DNA of 64,000 nucleotides from Pseudomonas serbica (GTDB taxonomy: Bacteria; Pseudomonadota; Gammaproteobacteria; Pseudomonadales; Pseudomonadaceae): positions 248,001-312,000 of the forward strand of contig NZ_JAQIYM010000090.1 of NCBI RefSeq assembly GCF_028823535.1. Direction: 5' to 3'. Below, piece by piece: positions 49,113 to 57,019 of this stretch. Both the position numbers and the translations under genes were made by a program. Each line of letters starts with the position of its first letter. The first letter of the stretch is position 1. The notes beneath the pieces were generated by a model. The model made no database searches and had not been told where the DNA came from. It was given only the letters and a program-made list of their open reading frames with translations.

Positions 49113-49141
49113 GAAAACCCGCCGAAGCGGGTCTCTTTTTT
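49113..49141. terminator. bidirectional terminator
   Basis: ACCCGC-CGAA-GCGGGT between AAAGAAA and CTCTTTTTT. On the minus strand it can end the frameshifted gene at 49234. Confidence 0.75.
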
Positions 49142-49233
49142 ACACATTTGCCTTTCGGCCAACAGCAGCTCCGGACACCACTTTCGAATCGCCTTGTGCG
49201 ATTACGGATTTCTCCGCTGGGGAACGTTCAATC

Positions 49234-49693
49234 TCATCCGGTCAGTCGTTCCGATTGCATCGCCACGTCTAGCGACATTTCTCTGGCCGCATCGGCTGCC
49301 ATTAATCCGAATTCAACCTCATTACCGCCTACGGGCTCGGCCTTTGTACAGGCTAGGACAGCCCCACGTCTGGTTCGGGTTGCTGTTTTTGCAGGGAGGT
49401 CGCACCGACTACTTAGCTCGGGCTTTCGCCAGGGTTCGCATTCCGACCAACTGTTGCCAGGCCGCCGCCTCCGATGGAGTGTGCAGCTCTCCATCCGTCC
49501 AACATCCGGGCCTTGCTGCACGGGGAAACCGGAAACTGGTCTTACGCTGCTTTCCATTACGAGATGTGCCAATGACGGATAAGGAGGCGCTGATTGCCGC
49601 CGTATGATCGCCATGAGTCGTATCCGGCCTTTCGATAACCAAGGTCTCACCCTGTGCAGCGAATCTGCATGCGATCTGCCAGGGTTCCTGCAT
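49234..49693 (-). pseudogene. probable frameshifted hypothetical gene
   Basis: Two overlapping minus-strand frames appear to be one protein. The first (49409-49693, from an ATG at 49691-49693) reads to WQQLVGMRTLAKARAK and stops at TAG. The second, one base out of frame, continues KPELSSRCDLPAKTATRTRR through NEVEFGLMAADAAREMSLDV to a stop at 49234. A shift near 49412-49426 would join them. The ATG is not preceded by a clear ribosome site. Function unknown; a real two-gene overlap cannot be excluded. Confidence 0.45.
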
Positions 49694-49800
49694 GCTGCGC
49701 TTGGTTATCTGTCTCGAGCAGAAAGCCAATCTTAATGGATCACGATGGAGTTTGGCAATTCTCTTTCTATGTGGCAGTGTGCCTGGCCTGCCCGACTAAC

Positions 49801-50676
49801 TTATTTGCTCAGTTTTCGTTTCGCCGCGAGATCGGCCTTGAATCTCTTCTGGTCGTCTTTAGCTTTCTGCTTCCTGGCTTCGATAATCTCTTTGTTGGCC
49901 TCCAGGTATTCGGCCTCTCGCGCCTTTCTAAATTCCTTAGCCTGGGCCTTCAATTCTGGCTTTAGGGCATCTTGTAGCTTTTTCTTTTTGACCTTTTGCT
50001 CAGCTTGGTAGGCAATCTGCTGGGCTGACTTCGGTGCCTTTGCACTCGGGATCTTCTGGCCCTTCGATTGAAGTGGTCGTGCCGGCGAGGCGATCTTCGC
50101 AGGCCTTACAGCTTTCTCTGGTTTTGGCACCCTCTCCCGCTGACGCAGCGTCCCGTGTTGAGCCGGCGCCTCTTGTTCAGAAGGGGTCTGCAAGGTCTGC
50201 CGCTGAGCCAATTTCGGCTTCGCTGGCTTAGACTCCCTGTCGCGCTGGCTTAGCGTACCGCGCTGAGGCGGATTTTCGGGCTTGGTCGACGACTCGCGCT
50301 GGGTCAGTTTTGGCTTCGCTACGGCTTCTTTCTCTTTGCGCTCGCGGTTGATCGGCTTGGCTTTGCGCTCAGGAGTTTTGTACTCAACCCCAAGGTCAGC
50401 CCATTGAGCCGCTACCAGATCATCCTGCTTACCGTACCGTTCTTCGAAGCGGCGTTTCCAGGGATGCACTGAAATTGTGTCGCTACCATCACCTACGTGA
50501 TGACCTTCACAAAGCGCAAGCACCTGCATATGGGCACCGGGCTTTGTTCGCCCATGAACGTGGTGGATGCTGATGTGCGTGTTGAATATGCCATGTTGCC
50601 GGCAAGCGATACACCCGAGCTGAGCAATGCGGTCGTGCAACAATTTCTCTGCTGGGGTGACTGGACGGCCTTGCAT
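49801..50676 (-). CDS. Ref-type RecA-dependent HNH nuclease with repetitive tail
   Basis: 291 residues behind AAGGGA. Residues ~8-78 match the phage P1 Ref-type nuclease domain: LHDRIAQLGCIACRQHGIFN, HHVHGR, HMQVLALCEGHH and HPWKRRFEERYG, with the two His-Asn/His pairs and CxxC of an HNH/zinc core. Ref cuts DNA in RecA filaments. Residues ~105-290 form a long Lys/Gln/Arg/Pro-rich tail with a repeated unit (KPKLTQRESS/KPKLAQRQTL, GTLSQRDRES/GTLRQRERV), unlike P1 Ref. Driven by the consensus promoter at 50722-50750. Confidence 0.8.
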   Translation of the reverse strand: MQGRPVTPAEKLLHDRIAQLGCIACRQHGIFNTHISIHHVHGRTKPGAHMQVLALCEGHHVGDGSDTISVHPWKRRFEERYGKQDDLVAAQWADLGVEYKTPERKAKPINRERKEKEAVAKPKLTQRESSTKPENPPQRGTLSQRDRESKPAKPKLAQRQTLQTPSEQEAPAQHGTLRQRERVPKPEKAVRPAKIASPARPLQSKGQKIPSAKAPKSAQQIAYQAEQKVKKKKLQDALKPELKAQAKEFRKAREAEYLEANKEIIEARKQKAKDDQKRFKADLAAKRKLSK

Positions 50677-50721
50677 ACGTTTCCCTTACGACAGTTCTGG
50701 AACAAGTGACTTAGGGGCCGA

Positions 50722-50750
50722 AAAATACCGGGGCACTGCCATGATGTCAA
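50722..50750 (-). promoter_or_regulatory. consensus sigma70 promoter of the Ref-like gene
   Basis: On the minus strand TTGACA (50745-50750) and TATTTT (50722-50727) at 17-bp spacing, 46 bp before the start at 50676. Confidence 0.75.
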
Positions 50751-50868
50751 TTTATGTTATTTATTAGATTACTGACATTTTGAATGGCTACCTGAGGCGA
50801 TTCAACCCCTCACCTGGCCAACCTTCCGACAAACCCCGAAACTCGCCCTATGGACGACCACAGGCGCT

Positions 50869-51441
50869 TCAAGGCTCGATTCCAACGTCTTCCAAGCCGC
50901 GCTTCTTCACAAATCGAGCGAAGTGGGCTTTCTGCATAACCACTGATTCTGTCGGCTGCGCATGAGGGTTTGGAATTTTCGCTTCGGCAACCGAGCCCTC
51001 GTGCTCATCCCAAAAGACTTTAAGGGCGCGCAATTTCGCCCAGGCGGACGCTCGCGAGTGGTACACCGGTGGATGAAAATTATCGTAAGCCACAGGGATA
51101 TACCCTTTGACTCCCTGCTCACCCCTAACGAGGTTCGTGCATGGGCACCAGACCAACTCACCATCACTGCGCTCTTCAAACTCACGGAGCATCGCCTTTG
51201 CAGCCTGGGCTTCTTCAGCAGAATCCGGCTTAAAACGCGAATGGACATCCTCAGCTCGAACGCCACCAGCGTATTCGTGCGCAACAGGTCGCGGATGAAG
51301 GCGGATGTCTACCACCATCCAACATCCAGTACCCTCCATTTCGGTCATTGCCGCTAGCTGAGGTCGCCCCCTACCTGGTTCGACAGGTATGTCTTGAACA
51401 AGCAGGATTCGACACCGCTCCTTGACGATCTTGGTCTTCAT
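50869..51441 (-). CDS. hypothetical protein, MKTK family (paralogue of 11886-12437)
   Basis: 190 residues from the ATG at 51439-51441, matching the MKTK start of the copy at 11886. Conserved points: CWMVVDIRL, FKPDSAEEAQAAKAMLREFE, LVWCPCTNLVRGE, YIPVAYDNF and IPNPHAQP. No domain is recognised. Single gene, about 39 kb from its paralogue. Confidence 0.75.
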   Translation of the reverse strand: MKTKIVKERCRILLVQDIPVEPGRGRPQLAAMTEMEGTGCWMVVDIRLHPRPVAHEYAGGVRAEDVHSRFKPDSAEEAQAAKAMLREFEERSDGELVWCPCTNLVRGEQGVKGYIPVAYDNFHPPVYHSRASAWAKLRALKVFWDEHEGSVAEAKIPNPHAQPTESVVMQKAHFARFVKKRGLEDVGIEP

Positions 51442-51558
51442 CTCAGTACCCAGTAAGAAAGGATGTAGTGACAATATAGCTCATTTGTCACTAATGAGCG
51501 GATTCGCAACCATCCAGGTGATGGAACCCATTTAATCGGGTTCCATACCGGTCAGCAG

Positions 51559-52554
51559 TTAGGTGCGGGACGAGTCATCGAGCAATGACGCACGAAGATC
51601 TCTAAACCAAAGGGAATTTCCTGGGATTTTCTTAGCTCTGGATTCGCCAGAGCCAAAGCGATCCTCTAATGATGACATCGCAATTGTTTTCAACCAATTC
51701 AGCGTATCAGTGACTATTGTTCGATCTTCCAATGAAGTCGCACGAACAAATTGAAAATGATAGCTAGTGTCCATGCTTGATGGTTGGTAGGCAGGATCTT
51801 GATAGCTAATCCTTTGTGCATTCATACCAATCGAATTTAAGTAGTCCATTATTTTGTAGTTATGCGTAGTAGCTATAAACCGTCGAAATGTATTTACTTT
51901 CCTCAGCGCAAAGCCGTTTATCGCAGCAAATATGCCATCCAATTCTACTTCTTCGAATTGACCAAAATCCGAAATCATCAAAGTTCCAATTCGCTGGCGA
52001 AAATCTAATGAATACTTGTGCCCAGTGTTATTGAGGAACTGAGCCAAAGCCAGGCCGGCACCGTGGCGAGCCCCTCGTTTTTCTGGGACTAAATTAATTA
52101 ACAGTCCGCTCTTACTGTAGCCACTATGAAATATTTCAACAACGCCGTCGGCATCATAGGTAATGGTTAAACGTTCCCTGCTGTTGAAATAATCATCAAT
52201 CCTACCATTGTAGGTGTGGCCGTCCCCTGCTACTGCGATCATTACAGGGCTAGTTTCGCCATCTGCACATTCAAGCTCAAAGAGTGACCTCAGAGTTTCC
52301 AGAGGTACACCTTTCGAGCTGTAACCATCGATAAGAAACGCATCATAAGTATTGATGGTAGTTGGCTTCGTGTTGCTTCCAGGTTTGCTCAAGCCTTTCA
52401 ACTTTGATTGAAGACGGTTCCAATCAGTGCGATTGTGCAGACTGCTGATAATTTCAAGCGCCTGTGCCTTTTTCAGGGTGATGCCCTGTTTCTTGAGAGA
52501 CTCAACCAAAAGGTTGGCGTGACTCTTCGCTACAACAACGTAATCGTTTTGCAT
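51559..52554 (-). CDS. hypothetical protein with glyoxalase-type helical N-terminus
   Basis: 331 residues from the ATG at 52552-52554 (AGGAAG upstream). The first 45 residues (VVVAKSHANLLVESLKKQG, KKAQALEIISSLHNRTDWN) resemble the helical segment often found before glyoxalase-like domains. The C-terminal part of the 434-residue protein at 53685 has a similar start (NDYIVTARDHAKQML). The remaining ~280 residues are not recognised (LIDGYSSKGVPLETLRSLF and DADGVVEIFHSGYSKSGLL). The gene is AT-richer than its surroundings. Confidence 0.65.
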   Translation of the reverse strand: MQNDYVVVAKSHANLLVESLKKQGITLKKAQALEIISSLHNRTDWNRLQSKLKGLSKPGSNTKPTTINTYDAFLIDGYSSKGVPLETLRSLFELECADGETSPVMIAVAGDGHTYNGRIDDYFNSRERLTITYDADGVVEIFHSGYSKSGLLINLVPEKRGARHGAGLALAQFLNNTGHKYSLDFRQRIGTLMISDFGQFEEVELDGIFAAINGFALRKVNTFRRFIATTHNYKIMDYLNSIGMNAQRISYQDPAYQPSSMDTSYHFQFVRATSLEDRTIVTDTLNWLKTIAMSSLEDRFGSGESRAKKIPGNSLWFRDLRASLLDDSSRT

Positions 52555-52837
52555 TCGGATGCTTCCTGGCGCCAGCGGTGTCTGAACAGGTGCTCGCATT
52601 GCCCAATCGCTGGCTGAAAGACCGAAATTCGATGGGATTGGTTTGCTGCGTCATCCTTCGCCATCCCGATACGGGGCGAGCTGCAGGCGGAGACAAGCCT
52701 CGATAAAATCTACCAGAGGCCGGCAAAAATGCAATTGGTTTTTTATGCATAAATTGCCACAATGCGTCCCCTATTCCGCTGGCCACCGGCTGGCTCTACC
52801 ACGCTATGGCAGCACCAATCAATACCAAGGAATGTCC

Positions 52838-53542
52838 ATGCAATCACCCGAACGCGTTGCCGAATTAAACACCATAGAAGACTACAAGCGCCTGCTCTCC
52901 CTAGTCGCAAGCGATCATGTGTACCTCTACCGAGCATCGAATACCGACGAAAACGCGGACAGTGAATTCAAGGATCCCCACCTTCGCTTTTCCGTTAATT
53001 GCAGTGACACCTTTTACTACGCATGCTCTGACTTCACGGAATTCGACCTGACGGACACTGCCGATCTGACTGAAATGTTCGATAAATTCGGTACCACTGG
53101 CCTGATCGCCTGGTGCGCCCGTGATCGAAACGAGAAGCCTCTAAAAGAACTGATCGACGACAAGTACAACGAAGCGTTTGCCTATGCCGCCAAGTTCTAC
53201 GCTCCGGAATACGACTACATCCTGCTCTGCTCGAACGAGCAAAAGCTGGCCTTGGAGGAGATTCTGAGCGGTATCAGCTACACCAGTGAAATCATTGACG
53301 AGGATAAACTTCACCTCGGCTACAAGGTGCGCTTAACAGAGACCCAGCACCTGGATGTGTACAACCTGGTCACGAGCATGTATCGCGTTTATGACCTGGC
53401 CAGAATCAAAGAGTGCAAATTCAGGTATTTCAATGGTTACAGCGTTTACAGCACCCGGAAAATAGTCGCCAAATTGCTGGGCCTCACCTACGACATCAAC
53501 AAAGGTTACATCGCACCAATGGCTGAGGTCGTTCAGGCGTAA
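52838..53542 (+). CDS. hypothetical protein
   Basis: 234 residues from the ATG at 52838 (AAGGA 6 bases upstream; the ATG at 52832 lies on that site). An acidic alpha/beta protein (DHVYLYRASNTDENADSEF, DTFYYACSDFTEFDLTD, PEYDYILLCSNEQKLALEE). Not recognised. Precedes the papain-like gene on the same strand by 142 bp. Confidence 0.7.
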   Translation: MQSPERVAELNTIEDYKRLLSLVASDHVYLYRASNTDENADSEFKDPHLRFSVNCSDTFYYACSDFTEFDLTDTADLTEMFDKFGTTGLIAWCARDRNEKPLKELIDDKYNEAFAYAAKFYAPEYDYILLCSNEQKLALEEILSGISYTSEIIDEDKLHLGYKVRLTETQHLDVYNLVTSMYRVYDLARIKECKFRYFNGYSVYSTRKIVAKLLGLTYDINKGYIAPMAEVVQA

Positions 53543-53684
53543 GGCCAGGCTACGTTGGAGAGCGTCGACCGGCGCCTCCGACTTCCTTCCCAGCTTTTCT
53601 GGCAATTGATCACACATATTGGGTGGATCTTGGCGTCTGCACTGACCGTATAATGGGACATGATAGGCGCAGGCGCTCTAACCC

Positions 53685-54989
53685 ATGAAAAAATCCAACA
53701 TTGAGATCACCCAATTCCTCCTCGACCGAAGCCTTCCTGGCCGGGACGCGGTGACGGAGCTATCCAACTGGGGCATCGACATTTTGCGCAACAGCCGAAA
53801 TGACGTCAGGTTGTTGACCTCGCTGCTGTATGACGGGTTTGGCCAAGCCAATTTCACCACCCGCGATGATGTTCAGAATGGTTACATCAACAAAACTGAC
53901 TTTCTGATGAGAGAAGTGCTGTACCGCTACGTCAGCAAAGTCCTTGGCCCTGAATTTATCGAGCGCAGTGGGCAGGTGTTTCAACAGGCTGCAGACCTGA
54001 TGAGCCTGAATCTGCGTGTGAAACATGCTTTGAGCACCTTTGAGAAAAAGGATGGCTTTGACACCCTGCGTCAAGGCGCCAACACGACGTTGGAGTCGAT
54101 AGCGCCGCTGGTCAACGACGTGTACCTGATGGGCGAAGCTAAACGGCTCCTTAATGGCGAGGCTGGATCCAGGGTCAGGGAGCTCTACTACCCCACTCCC
54201 AGCAAATCCCCTTACAGTGAGCGCCCCGTACGATTTCCTGCGCTGGAAACCATTGGCAAGAAAATGGATGACGCGCAGAAAATTCTGGATTTGATGGACG
54301 ACCAGGAGCTAACCCTGCGTCTTCTGCGAAGCTTCAGCGCCACCAAGCTGGCCGAGTACGACACCAAGTACCCGGTCTACGGTGTCAAAACGATCTACGC
54401 CTATATGCCCCTGATCGTCGACCGCCTGCTCAATGGATGGACGTACGACAACAATTCCGTCATGGATGACCTAGCCGTCAGCATGGACGATGCATCCAAG
54501 CGGCTTATCGCCCTTCAAGAGCGACTGGAGCGTATGCATCAAGCCGATTGCGAACGTCAGGTAAACTATCTTGCCGAGCGTTACGGTGACGGTGAGTGCG
54601 CCGTGTTTGCCGTTGCCCTGAACCAAATCACCGACCTCCCGGTGGTGGTTTTTAACATCGCCGGCAACTCCAGCGATCCAGGCCTGCCGGCAGGATTCCC
54701 ACGCCATGCCGCCGTCCAGGTTGGCAAAAACCAGTACCTGGATGCCTGTGGCACCGCCAGCCTGGCTGAAATCAGTGCCCGTCTTGGCTGCCAGCTGACA
54801 GTCATCCCCGATCCCCAGTTGAAGACGAGTTTCTTCGAGCCCGAGTGGACAAAAATGCAATTGGATAACGATTACATCGTCACTGCACGTGATCATGCCA
54901 AGCAAATGCTGAACCTTCGAGGCCTTGAGAAGCTACGTGATAGCGAAGCCATTGCGCGATTTGATCGTTACGAGGAATACGGAATGTAG
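53685..54989 (+). CDS. protein with papain/transglutaminase-like Cys-His-Asp region
   Basis: 434 residues. The N-terminal ~300 are helical and unrecognised. Residues ~300-375 read RYGDGECAVFAVALNQITDLPV, then GFPRHAAVQVGKNQYLDACG: a Cys at the start of a helix, then His and Asp in strands, the order of a papain-like or transglutaminase-like triad. The C-terminal ~30 residues (NDYIVTARDHAKQML) resemble the N-terminus of the 331-residue protein. A protease or amide-transfer role is inferred. No strong ribosome site. Confidence 0.6.
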   Translation: MKKSNIEITQFLLDRSLPGRDAVTELSNWGIDILRNSRNDVRLLTSLLYDGFGQANFTTRDDVQNGYINKTDFLMREVLYRYVSKVLGPEFIERSGQVFQQAADLMSLNLRVKHALSTFEKKDGFDTLRQGANTTLESIAPLVNDVYLMGEAKRLLNGEAGSRVRELYYPTPSKSPYSERPVRFPALETIGKKMDDAQKILDLMDDQELTLRLLRSFSATKLAEYDTKYPVYGVKTIYAYMPLIVDRLLNGWTYDNNSVMDDLAVSMDDASKRLIALQERLERMHQADCERQVNYLAERYGDGECAVFAVALNQITDLPVVVFNIAGNSSDPGLPAGFPRHAAVQVGKNQYLDACGTASLAEISARLGCQLTVIPDPQLKTSFFEPEWTKMQLDNDYIVTARDHAKQMLNLRGLEKLRDSEAIARFDRYEEYGM

Positions 54990-55005
54990 CTCAGTCGCTG
55001 AAGAC

Positions 55006-55031
55006 AAAAGGCCCACCCTGGTGGGCCTTTT
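55006..55031 (+). terminator. rho-independent terminator
   Basis: AAAAGGCCCACC-CT-GGTGGGCCTTTT, bidirectional, between two convergent genes. Confidence 0.85.
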
Positions 55032-55045
55032 CATGACGTGGTCGG

Positions 55046-56560
55046 TTAACCACCAACCGCCTTCTCCACGTCCGCCAAGTCCTTGCGCAGCTTCGCAATA
55101 GCCTTCTTGTCATCCGCTTCATCCGACAGATACCACGATTCACAGATGCTATCGAAGGCCGCTTCCTTGTCACCATCACCCGCCGCTTTCTTTGAGGCAG
55201 CCTCTATCCTGGAAACAATCCCTTCGAGGTCTGACGGATGATCGGTGGCCAGCACCCTCACTCGCGTCGATTGGCAGCCCGCTTTGATCAGCCTGGTGTC
55301 GAGGGTAGTCGCCATTGTGATGCCTCCATCGATGAGTGTGAAATTCCGTCGTGGGCGTATGCCGGTAGCCCGTGTAAAGCCGGCAAAGATCTCATTGCTG
55401 TCCTGACGAGCGAATTCGACCAGTCGTTGAAGGTGCCGGCGCTCCACATCGGAATAGGTGTACAGGTGCTTTAGCACCATGCCGATGGAAAAGTAGTTCA
55501 CCTGGAGGATATCGCCAGTGAACATCGCACGAGCAGCACCGCCTGATGCAGCGAAGGCCTGAGCAATGATTTTCATATCCACGTATTTGGGCTGATCACG
55601 CCAGGCTTTGACCTCATTTCCCAGCTGGGCAGCATTGCCATTCCAGTTGATGTGCCCTTTCTTCACGCCTTCCAGGAAGGCAAACACTTCGACCCCTAGT
55701 TCCATGACTGCCGTGATGACCAGCCGACGTTTAACACCCCCGGCAGCCGCCCCCAAGTCGCTCGTCCAGAACACACGTTGATTCAGCGCTCCGGAGTCGT
55801 AGAGCTTAAGCATAGCCTCGCCAATCGTGGCCCCCTCAGGAACCAACCCTTCACCGAAGAACTTGTTAAGCCACTTTGACCAGTCAACATTTTTGGTCAT
55901 GCCCTGCAGTAACTTAAACACTGCGCTTGGCTCACCGACGTTGGCCGGGTCACCCGCCTTGATGCCCTGCTCCCACAACCACGACATCATTTTGAGTGGC
56001 AGGCTCGCCGGCGAGCAGCGGTCAGCATCGAGGTGCATTTTTAGTAGTTCGGTTGCGGCCTCTCGCGACATCGCCGGAAAGATCTTGTAAACCAGTTTCC
56101 CGATGCCAGCTTCGCCTTTCATCAACATCTCGATGACGGTGCGCTCATCGGTATGGTTGAGAATTCGGTGATTACGTGGTCGAAGGCGAAACGGTGACTT
56201 TAGCCCCAGATCCTCATTGAGCTTTTGATACCAATCCATGGCCATTCCAGGCTTCCCCTTATCCGTGGGGTTCACGCCAAGCTCTTCAAGACGCTTTTTG
56301 ACCCTCGCCTCCAGCTCCGCCTGGGTCTTTGGATCAACCTGTGCGTGTTTGGTCGCCATCTCTTGGCGAAACGCCTGATCGAGAATCAAATCTGCCGTTG
56401 TCGCCAAGGCGCCAATTACCATTGCATAGCCAACGGAGAAGTTGTCTATTTCGGTAGTCGGCAACGGCTTTGGTGGTGTTGCAAGGAGTCGAGCCTGGAA
56501 TTGCTCGACCATCTGAGAGCCACCGATTTCGGCCAGTATTTTCTCGTATTCGACTTTCAT
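55046..56560 (-). CDS. large hypothetical protein
   Basis: 504 residues, mostly helical, with a moderately hydrophobic stretch near residues 42-60 (VGYAMVIGALATTADLIL) and short Gly-rich segments (AAAGGVKRRLVITAVMELGV). No domain is recognised. Its ATG overlaps the stop of the membrane-anchored gene by 4 bp, so the pair is coupled, perhaps as a membrane complex. Confidence 0.75.
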   Translation of the reverse strand: MKVEYEKILAEIGGSQMVEQFQARLLATPPKPLPTTEIDNFSVGYAMVIGALATTADLILDQAFRQEMATKHAQVDPKTQAELEARVKKRLEELGVNPTDKGKPGMAMDWYQKLNEDLGLKSPFRLRPRNHRILNHTDERTVIEMLMKGEAGIGKLVYKIFPAMSREAATELLKMHLDADRCSPASLPLKMMSWLWEQGIKAGDPANVGEPSAVFKLLQGMTKNVDWSKWLNKFFGEGLVPEGATIGEAMLKLYDSGALNQRVFWTSDLGAAAGGVKRRLVITAVMELGVEVFAFLEGVKKGHINWNGNAAQLGNEVKAWRDQPKYVDMKIIAQAFAASGGAARAMFTGDILQVNYFSIGMVLKHLYTYSDVERRHLQRLVEFARQDSNEIFAGFTRATGIRPRRNFTLIDGGITMATTLDTRLIKAGCQSTRVRVLATDHPSDLEGIVSRIEAASKKAAGDGDKEAAFDSICESWYLSDEADDKKAIAKLRKDLADVEKAVGG

Positions 56561-56907
56561 GACGCCGCCTTGAAGAAGCCTTTGGCATCCAGTTCCGTCA
56601 TGATTTTCGCAATCAGTACCTCCAGAACTCCGTGAGACCGGAGACGATCAATGACATCGGCCCTGCACCTTGGCGGGTTTGCAAGAATGCTCGCTAAGGC
56701 GGCTTCTATGTTCGCATTGTTCGCGACAATCGATTCGAAAAAAGCCCTGGCCTCAGCACGTTCTCGTTCATTTTCCTCGTGCATTTTCCTGAGCGCATCA
56801 TCTTTGGCTTTGTTGCCGCGAATGTTCGAGCGGGTGTGACCAGCGGCGTATGAAGCGACACATGCCACAACCACCAAAACACCTCTGGCTACTAGCGCAT
56901 AACTCAT
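56557..56907 (-). CDS. membrane-anchored coiled-coil protein
   Basis: 116 residues. One hydrophobic segment (residues ~5-22, LVARGVLVVVACVASYAAG), then a charged coiled coil (RKMHEENERERAEARAFF) and a short helical domain. First gene of a two-gene operon. Confidence 0.7.
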   Translation of the reverse strand: MSYALVARGVLVVVACVASYAAGHTRSNIRGNKAKDDALRKMHEENERERAEARAFFESIVANNANIEAALASILANPPRCRADVIDRLRSHGVLEVLIAKIMTELDAKGFFKAAS

Positions 56908-57019
56908 GGGAAGACCTTTCCTTTATTGAATCCAGAAACAATAGCTCATCGCCAGCTCTTCACCTGGCCTATTTCGATAAAATTGAAATCGCGAACTACG
57001 CTAAGGGATAACTCAGCGT

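Noticed and set aside
49015..49607. Plus-strand ORFs over the frameshifted region
   Set aside because: They overlap each other in several frames, run through two terminators and have the composition of antisense reading.
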